A model generated the notes under the pieces. That model saw only the letters and a program-made list of their open reading frames with translations, did no database searches and had not been told where the DNA came from. Shown piece after piece: positions 56,693 to 64,000 of a stretch of DNA of 64,000 nt. The position numbers and the translations under genes were made by a program. Location of the stretch: positions 1,364,001 through 1,428,000 of the forward strand of contig JAGTJL010000014.1 in assembly GCA_020746875.1 (NCBI GenBank), given 5' to 3'. The stretch comes from Rhexocercosporidium sp. MPI-PUGE-AT-0058. Its lineage: Eukaryota > Ascomycota > Leotiomycetes > Helotiales. How positions within the stretch are numbered: position 1 is the stretch's first letter; every line of letters starts with the position of its first letter.

Positions 56693-58157
56693 TCACATCC
56701 CCAAAACTCCCCTCCTCCACTCCGGCATATTCCTACACCTCACATCCAACCTCACCCCCTGCCTGCCGAAAAGCTCCCCAATTTCTCGCGGTACGTCCCA
56801 TTTGTAATGCACAGCTCTATCATCCATCCGTCTCTCGCTCGACATCTTCTTACGCGTCCCCTTCCTCTCCAGCACCCTCACGCTCTCCAAGCTCCCCAGC
56901 CGGCCCGAACGCTTCTCTTCGCCCAATTCCAAAATCCACTCATACCCCGCTGCGTATTCCATACTCGGCTTCAATCCAGGCGAGGGTTTAAATCCTCCCA
57001 GTCGTCTGATATGCCGCATAGGACTGACATGGGGCTCGAAGATCACCGTTAATTCTTCTAGACGATGGTAACCGAGCCGCTAGATCACTCCTTGCATAGA
57101 TCTTTGGGAGCTGCCAGATATATTTCTGGATTGTTGGTCCGAACGCTAAGTAATCGTGTATCTTCAGCTCTTTCAGGACCGAGAAGTCGGTGAAGCTGAT
57201 CTAGAATGGGGGTTAGAGATGTATATGTCCACAGAGCTTACAAACAAACGGCGCATAAGTATCAGAAAACATTTGCAGGAACAAAAATTCAAATGAGATA
57301 TTACATACCTGCATCCGTTCTTTATTCCAAACCCTCCAAATTGAAAGATGTAAATACACAAGCTTCTCCCTCAGCGGCCTCAAAATTCTCGCAAGACTCT
57401 CTGCTGGTTGAGTCGTCTCCTTGAACAAATACCCCTCGGACATCAAAATCAGCCTTGTCAGATTCTGGAACGGGTCGAAAATCCCTCCATTTGTTGAACG
57501 TAAATCAAAGACCGACAGCTCGATTTCCAGCTTATCGAGACTCGAGATTAGCATACTCCTACGTGGATTTATTCCATTCACGTCATCATCCCCCTCACCG
57601 TAAGGAGGTAGATCCAAACCCGATATATACAGCGACTCAAGCTGTGGTATCCTCTGAAGCGTCCGGAGCTGAGCAGGCACCAATCTCACATTCATAATAA
57701 CAAAGTCTCTCAAACTCCCCAGCTTCCAGCAATTATCCAAAAACCCCTCACAGGTTCCCGGCCAATCGCATCTTTTCAAGCTCTCGATCCTTAAACTCTT
57801 CAACTCGCACAGAGTCAGCACAAGATCCACCGCATTCTCCACCCATCTAGCTCCACGCTGTGGATCAAGATTACTATTGAACAGGATATGCACCTCTCGA
57901 ACCCATGATCGCCGTTCAGGATAGATAATTAAAGTCCGGGAGAGCCGTGATAGAGGAAGGGGATAGCGTTGCCGGGGGGAGTGGGAGTGGATGGTTATTT
58001 TGCGGTAGAGGTGCGGGATCAGGGTAGTGTAGAGATGTTTGTTGGTTTGCAGGATGGGGAGGAGTGATTTTGCTGTCGGGAATTGGGAGGGGTGGATGAT
58101 TTGGAGGAGGAGTTCTCTGGGAATGGTGGGGAGATTTGGTGATATCATTGTGCTCAT
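56693..58157 (-). pseudogene. F-box protein gene with probable frameshift
   Basis: Exon 1, 57309-58157, encodes 283 residues: an F-box (LPTIPRELLLQIIHPSQFPTAKSLLPILQTNKHLYTTLIPHLYRKI) and then a Leu-rich repeat-like region. Exon 2 starts at 57200 after a 108-nt intron and reads ISFTDFSVLKELKIHDYL through DLAARLPSS. Near 57060-57066 the family-like sequence continues in another frame, LEELTVIFEPHVSPMRH, down to a stop at 56693, with no room for an intron. One extra base (or two missing) explains it. F-box proteins recruit substrates to SCF ubiquitin ligases. A sequencing error would restore a working gene of about 450 aa. Confidence 0.68.
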
Positions 58158-59361
58158 GTGCGACAAGGTTTTTGAGACTTGACAAATAGGGCTTGGATGG
58201 TGGAGATGGGAGGGGATCTTTCTTTAGCTAGGAATTTGAATGATCTCTTTGTAGGTTGTCTACTGTTTTGTGCCATGCATGTCAGCAAGCCGTCTTTAGG
58301 CCTACTAATCAAGCACACCTGGGAAGCAAGGCAGGTACTGACTGTGCTTTTCAGGGTAATTTGGCCGATTTTCCGGCTTTTACCACCTCCACACCTCTCC
58401 CTATTCTACGAAGACATGTCTAGAATAAATAAAGAAGAGGACAAGTACTAATTAAGTTCTTGAGATATATCTCTAATATTGTACGTCTAATTGCAATTGA
58501 TTTACGCTGAATTACAAGAGCTTCGAAAACGATACAATTTCGGTGTTTTTGCATTTAAAGTGAATGTGGTACTTGGTATGGTTACGTTTTGCACAAGGAC
58601 TTATTTAATTAATCAATAATTCAACGAAACGACTTTTGTAAAGGCTGTGTATCTTAAAATCAACTCTAGTTTTGTTAAACATTATCATATACCCTTATCG
58701 ATAGTTCATAGGATTACTTGTTGTGTGATTGATGAATTACGCAAGCCCTTATACAAATCGTGCGGCTTAAATTGACGAGGCTACAATAGCCAGACGAAAG
58801 AACACCAAAATCTTGTCGTTTCACGACCCTCTTATAACGGCACGAATGAGGACTACACTTAGATTCAAAGGGGAATAGTCTTTAAATTATACGATTAATT
58901 TAATACATCATGCACTTGATTTAAAGCTGTTTAACATAGTAATAAATTTAAAAAGGTTGTGAGTGCCCCTCCAATTTCCGAGGAGAGAAAGTTGGAAAAT
59001 GGCCAAATTAACCTGAACATGAAAAGCACATAAATCATTTATCGCCTCAGGGACTACATCTGAAAAGTACGCTTAACTAGAAGTGCAAATCTATGAATGT
59101 AATTATAAGGTATCTCTGTATACTATCCTATGCCACATCCTCCCAGTCCAATCCAATATACTCCACCAAGTTCCATCAAATCTTGCTCAAAAAAGGCAAA
59201 GGCAAACGCAGAATCATTCATCTATTCCCGAAATCAAACATCCCACAGTATCCATTCTCTCGTGCTATGCTGATCAAATCGACTACCAAATGTCTCATCA
59301 TGGGTATATGTAAGCAAAAGAAAAAACAGAAAACAAAACCTGAGCATCCATCATTCATAGC
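58158..59361. other. AT-rich spacer
   Basis: The part from about 58440 to 59080 is clearly AT-rich, with TpA-rich words, and has no coding frame. This is typical of sequence hit by repeat-induced point mutation or of old transposon remains, but no element could be named. Confidence 0.45.
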
Positions 59362-62300
59362 TTAAGGAATAGCATTCAGCTCCTCCCTCTGTCTGAGGTA
59401 TTTCTTCGCCAGCTCGTCGCCTCCTACGGCGGATAGCTCCATCCAGTGGTATGCTACGCACATTGTAGCTGGATCGCTTCTCTCTCTGTCGCGCTCCTCT
59501 TTCCCGGCGCTACCTCCGCCGTGCATCTCCATGACTTGCGCCTTGAACGTCTCTCTGGGCTTGCTCAGTGGAGCGGTAACTCTCTCAACTAGCTCTGGGT
59601 GAGTGAGGTAGAAGATGGCAAGCTCACGCTCAGCTACTGGGTCGCCTTCCTTGGCAGTAATAGTCCACATCTTGGCAGCTTCCTGCATGCTGTACTTCAT
59701 GAGCTCACCATTTGCAGTTGTGTGGGCAGATGCGTCGGTAGATGGCGTGAACGTGGTCTTCCGTGTTTGAGTGTAGTGAACCACAACCTCATCCGCGATC
59801 TCGATCAGTGTTCGGCAAACATCCTGCTTTAGCCCTAAAGCAGCTAGGCCAGCATCCCAGAACGCCTTGCCTCGCTCTGTCTTGTCAAGCACAGATGCTG
59901 GAACGAACGAGGCGATGAATTGGAGGTCACGAAAGAGTGTCTTGGGCCGAACCTCGGGATCGCGAAACAAGTCTTGAAGGACGTCGACGATCATATCTGT
60001 ACTTGCTGGGTTTGCTCCTGCGAGAGATCGCTCGTTGGCGCGGTGTGTAGGTGCAGAGTTTTCGGTTTGTTCGAGAGTGTGAGAACGTCGTTCCCTGCAG
60101 TTGCCAATCGCCTCTTCAAGATTCTTTGCTTGCGGAGTGGTGGCCGCGGTATCAGTATGCCCGAAAGCATTGATGTGCTGAACTTCTGGCGATTGGGGAG
60201 CCGCAGTCAATGACTCTTGACGAATGCGTGGCCGACGAGGAGCCGCTGGAGTAAGGTACGCAATGATCAGATGCTCCAGCTCGAATAAGGCATTAAGTTT
60301 CGAGTAAGGATTCGGGTGGACTGAAAACATGCGTAACAGGCGCAAGAAAGCTTTTCGGTACGGAAAGTCTGGCGACTCAAGGTCCTTGGAAACACTCTTC
60401 CGAACTCCGATTCCAATGTGCTCGCTGGTAGAGCTTTCTGTCGTTGAATGGACATCAGGTGTTCCACGTTCCGTTGACCTTGACCCGACTGAAGAAGGTC
60501 CTCTTTCCATCCTCGGACTGAGATTGTCGGGGTTTTCTGAAGACACTTCTATCTTCTGAGCGCCGCGTAGATCTCTGAAACTCTTCTTCTTCTCCAATGT
60601 CCTCTTCTTGCTTTTGCGTCGAACTTTACGCTCAGCACGTTCCTTTCGCTCCATACAGTCATCTCCTAATGATCCCGAAAACCAGGAGTCTGTTTCACTT
60701 CCTCTCGCAAACACTAGCGTGCCGAGATCACTGATCAAGAGACTAGTAAGAGTCTGCTTGAGATCTGTGAGAAATCTCTGTTTAGCCAGGCTCGCCCGCT
60801 CCTCTTTCATCGTCACGGTCTCATTCATCGAGGAGGATGAAGTACCCGGACGATGACTGCTAATGCTTGTGGTGGGTGACTGTGCCCGTGTTTGAAATGG
60901 TGACCAGAATGTAGTCGCGGAGTCGATTGTCAATACTGGACTGGCAATCCCAAAGTAGTCCTGCGAGTCCATCAGGTCTCCCGTGTTGCTCATCCTGGAC
61001 ATGCTGTATCTGCCAGAATCAAAGCTCTGTTGAGAATTGTTCCTCGCTGACATGGACCGAAGATCGCGAAGGCCGGCACTGGGTCGATTGAAGTCTGTGC
61101 TGCGCAGACCCCGACGTACAGTCTCGGTATCGCTGTGATCGTCTCCAGATAGGTTGAGTGATCCAAGGCCACCGACAAAAAGATCGCTCTTTTGCCTTCC
61201 ACCATCCAAGAGGCGCTTGTCCCGATGGTAAAGTTCGCTAGACCATAGAACGGGACCTTCCATCAAATTATCGCCGACAAGCTTATTAATACAAGTCTCG
61301 AGCTCTAGACAGAATCTGTGAATTCTTTCCTCGCCCTTGCAAAAGTTCTCTATGCCAAATTGGGAAAGCCATCGCAAAGTCTTCTCAGACTGCTCGTCGG
61401 ACAACTTGTTTGGGCCACCTTGTTCATCACTGGCAGCCATCATATCCATGACTTGAGCTTCGGTCTTCAAAAGAAAGTTGTTTGTCGACGACCTAGACGT
61501 GTTCCGGGGTCGAAGTCCGGCTGGTGGGAGATGTGTAACTTTCTTCGGAGATGCCATGCACTTCAATGCCATAGCAATGTTTCGAGCTCCTTCATAGGCT
61601 GCAGAGTTTTTCACATCGGTGACGTACCACATTTTGTCACGAATTGCCTTGAGCCGCTTCATCATATACTCGATCGTCACATCGTGCCGTTCTTGTGACT
61701 GCTTTAACCATACCAGCCATGCGTCATACTCTTCAATCGCGCTCGTCGAGCGTCGAATCGAGTCACGTGGACCTCGTGAGAAGATGCTCAGAAGAGATGC
61801 ATATCCGTCCCGTTTCAGGGACGGAGATGAGAGCTGGTGAAGTTGATTTAGTGTCTTCCACCACAAATGGGCGCTGACAAACTCCGATTGGTCTTGGCAT
61901 TGCGCCTTGGCCGCTTCGAGCATCGCTATCAGAACTGAGGGTGCTTCGTCGGATTGCCGGTCGCTATCAGAATCATGACGTTGCTTAGAAGATTGCTTCG
62001 AATCTTGAATTGCTGCAGTGTCTTGGATGCGATATGGGTTTTTCGAATGCGGCTGTGCTTGTGATGATGATCCAGGTCTGCTGCGGTACTTCTTTCTTGG
62101 GCTCTCAAGAGCAGAAGTTCGATTGCTGAACGTTTCTGACTCGGATTTCGGTCGGAGAGATTGCGGGATCTCATAGTCTTCGACTAGCTTCAAGACAGAG
62201 TTTCGTAATTGATGGTAGTCCTTGTCCAAATCCGGTCGCGAACCCGGAATTTCATCGTCGCTATCACTACTTGTGGTGAATTCTTCTTCGTGGTCATCCT

Positions 62301-64000
62301 CATCTGGATCGTGAGGCAACTGATGGGACAAAGTTTGGCCATCTGGCGACATGAACAAAACAGTCCAATTTTCCGCGCACGGATGGCAGGCGCCAGAAAC
62401 ACCCTCGGTGCCGAGAGTCTGGGTCATCTCATAGATAGCAACACGAAGCTCGAACCCATCATCCTCGTAATTGCTCTGTCGAGGTTTGATGTTTTCCTCA
62501 AGTAAAGGTTCGTGTGATGTAGTGAAATCACTAATCACGGAAGATCCACTATTGCTAATGACAGAAACATTATCAAAAGCATTGCGTGGCGCAGTGATAG
62601 GACTAGACTGCAGGATTGTAGACATCCCGGAAACAGAAGATGCAGAAGAGCGTATACTACCAAATGGGATATCTTTTGCGAGGGAGCTAGATACCGGCCG
62701 CTTCTCCGGAAAGAGACAGTTTACCATGGTGATCAGATCTGAAGGACCCAAGACAAGGTATGGATGGACTTCCACGGTCTCCCTCAGGGATGTTATAGAC
62801 CTTGCAGGGAGGAGCTTTGCCTTTGATCTCGAGGGTCGACCTGAGCGAAAACGAGCCATTATATTTTCAATATGAGCTTTCACTGCAAGTGGCGTTGATG
62901 CAGTGTCGCGCCTGAGATTCTCTGTCAGTTGCATTCATGGCCTCTAATCGGGGAACTTACCAGAGCATGTCTGCCACTAATTTATGTGCACGCATGACAA
63001 CCTCTTTCAAAATTTTCTGTCTCCCGTATTCAGTAATATGGTATTCGGCCATCATTCCAAAGTACTAGCAGGGTTAGCCTTGAGCCAACTTAAATGGGTG
63101 AAGTCGTACCTCGGGATGAATGACAACGCTCGAAAGGAAGACAGAGAAAAACCATCTAGAGACGAAAAACTTTCTGGTAGAGAAGTGTAACTTGGGATCA
63201 AGCTTCCGTAGGATGGCATTTCCAAGTTCGATGAGTCCTTCTGGAATACCACCTGCTCCAGGGTCATCAACAAGTTTGAAAAGTCCTAGGACTGCTGCAT
63301 CATAGAACTCCTCGGCCGCGATGGTATCCTTTGTATTTCGTGGTTCCACATGGATACGGGTACCTGCTTGATCCTCGGCTTTTTCCAGTAAGAAGGCTCC
63401 ATCTTCAAGGATTTTCATCAGATACCATTCCATGTTAGTCTTTCCGGACCAATCCCGCATTGCTGTCCAAACATTCAAAACGCAGATAATAAATGTCTCG
63501 GTCCCAGGTTTTCCCATGGTAATCAATCTGGAACATGTGGTGGCCCACACATCTGTCCGCCTCAGATCTTCTCCAGAATCAGGACCGGCTGAATTTGCAA
63601 AGCAAGTATGAATCAAAGCAGATAAGGGATCGTGACGCTGGAAAGAAAGCAAACGCTCAACTGGAGAGGGTATATGCGCGGAAGGGCGATGATTGTTGGC
63701 AATGTGGCCTTTAGAACGAGCATTATGATATGGCAAAACAGTGTTGATACTCTCCATTCCTTGGTGGAATACCACAAGTGCGGATAACTCTGCAGGTGTA
63801 AGGCTGCAAATCCGGCTGGCCAAGTAGTCCGGATTTGTCCTGATCTGGGTCAAGAATTTGAGAAGACTATCGCGGGATCGCTGGGGTATCTCATGCATAA
63901 ACGTAGAAGATGACATGGCTCCAACCTCTCCTGTTCCAGTGGAACTTGTGCGGGAAGTGTCCAAGTCTGGTTCCAAAAGAGCGTACCGACGGGTTGCATC
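59362..64000 (-). CDS. large conserved fungal protein with Sel1-like repeats, partial at N-terminus
   Basis: Exons 63110-64000 (open to the window edge), 62961-63064 and 59362-62911 join in frame, giving at least 1,514 residues. The N-terminal part (RSRDSLLKFLTQIRTNPDYL, then TRKFFVSRWFFSVFLSSVVIHPEYFGMMAEYHITEYGRQKIL) resembles the helical end of RasGAP-type domains such as those in GAPVD1. The middle is Ser-rich and probably disordered, with a Lys/Arg patch (ERKVRRKSKKRTLEKKKS). The C-terminus has two Sel1-like motifs, MWTITAKEGDPVAERELAIFYL and AYHWMELSAVGGDELAKKYL. A role in small-GTPase or trafficking control is plausible but unproven. Confidence 0.72.

Noticed and set aside
1..64000. 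CRISPR arrays, bacterial operons, rRNA genes and telomere repeats
   Set aside because: None were seen; spliced genes show that this is eukaryotic nuclear DNA.

Overview
The window is nuclear DNA of a filamentous ascomycete (Pezizomycotina). Most genes carry short GT-AG introns, usually about 45-130 bp. It holds a HET-domain gene, a het-c homologue, a GH71/CBM24 alpha-glucanase locus, an F-box gene and fungal-specific orphan families. The overall look suggests Leotiomycetes, but that is an inference. All exon joins were built by hand from reading frame, splice consensus and family knowledge.

Left part (1-19.1 kb): succinate dehydrogenase cytochrome b subunit; a secreted BBE-type FAD oxidase; a 3.6 kb gene-poor stretch; a short unspecific-peroxygenase/chloroperoxidase-type heme protein; a HET-domain protein with an N-terminal hydrophobic segment; then a compact housekeeping block. 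That block is mitochondrial D-2-hydroxyglutarate dehydrogenase, proteasome alpha4 (with a 7-nt exon), a Hot13-type CHY zinc-finger protein (with a 5-nt first coding exon), the TFIIH helicase XPB/Ssl2, and a phenolic acid decarboxylase.

Middle part (19.1-35 kb): a disturbed island. A decayed second decarboxylase fragment and one copy of a ~200 bp dispersed repeat lie on the left, and a second, same-orientation copy of the repeat lies on the right (24.84-25.03 kb). Between them is a GH71 alpha-1,3-glucanase gene with two CBM24 modules and a long C-terminal extension I do not recognise. It is broken by an internal inversion, loss of part of the catalytic domain and an in-frame stop. Beyond the island come peroxisomal-type NADH pyrophosphatase (Nudix), a small orphan gene, a degenerate rhodopsin-like 7-TM gene and a vacuolar PQ-loop transporter.

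Right part (35-64 kb): a 4.7 kb stretch with no supportable gene; a polytopic membrane protein; a six-exon sugar/quinate-type MFS permease; a het-c homologue with a repetitive Ser/Gly/Tyr/Asn tail; a head-to-head pair made of a divergent trypsin-fold protein with a long disordered tail and a C-terminally anchored membrane protein; two related, extremely acidic small proteins; an F-box gene with a likely frameshift; an AT-rich spacer; and a large protein with Sel1-like C-terminal repeats that runs off the right edge.

The most interesting points are the inverted and truncated GH71 locus between direct repeats, its unrecognised C-terminal domain, and the divergent trypsin-fold/membrane-protein pair next to a het-c gene and the acidic paralogues.
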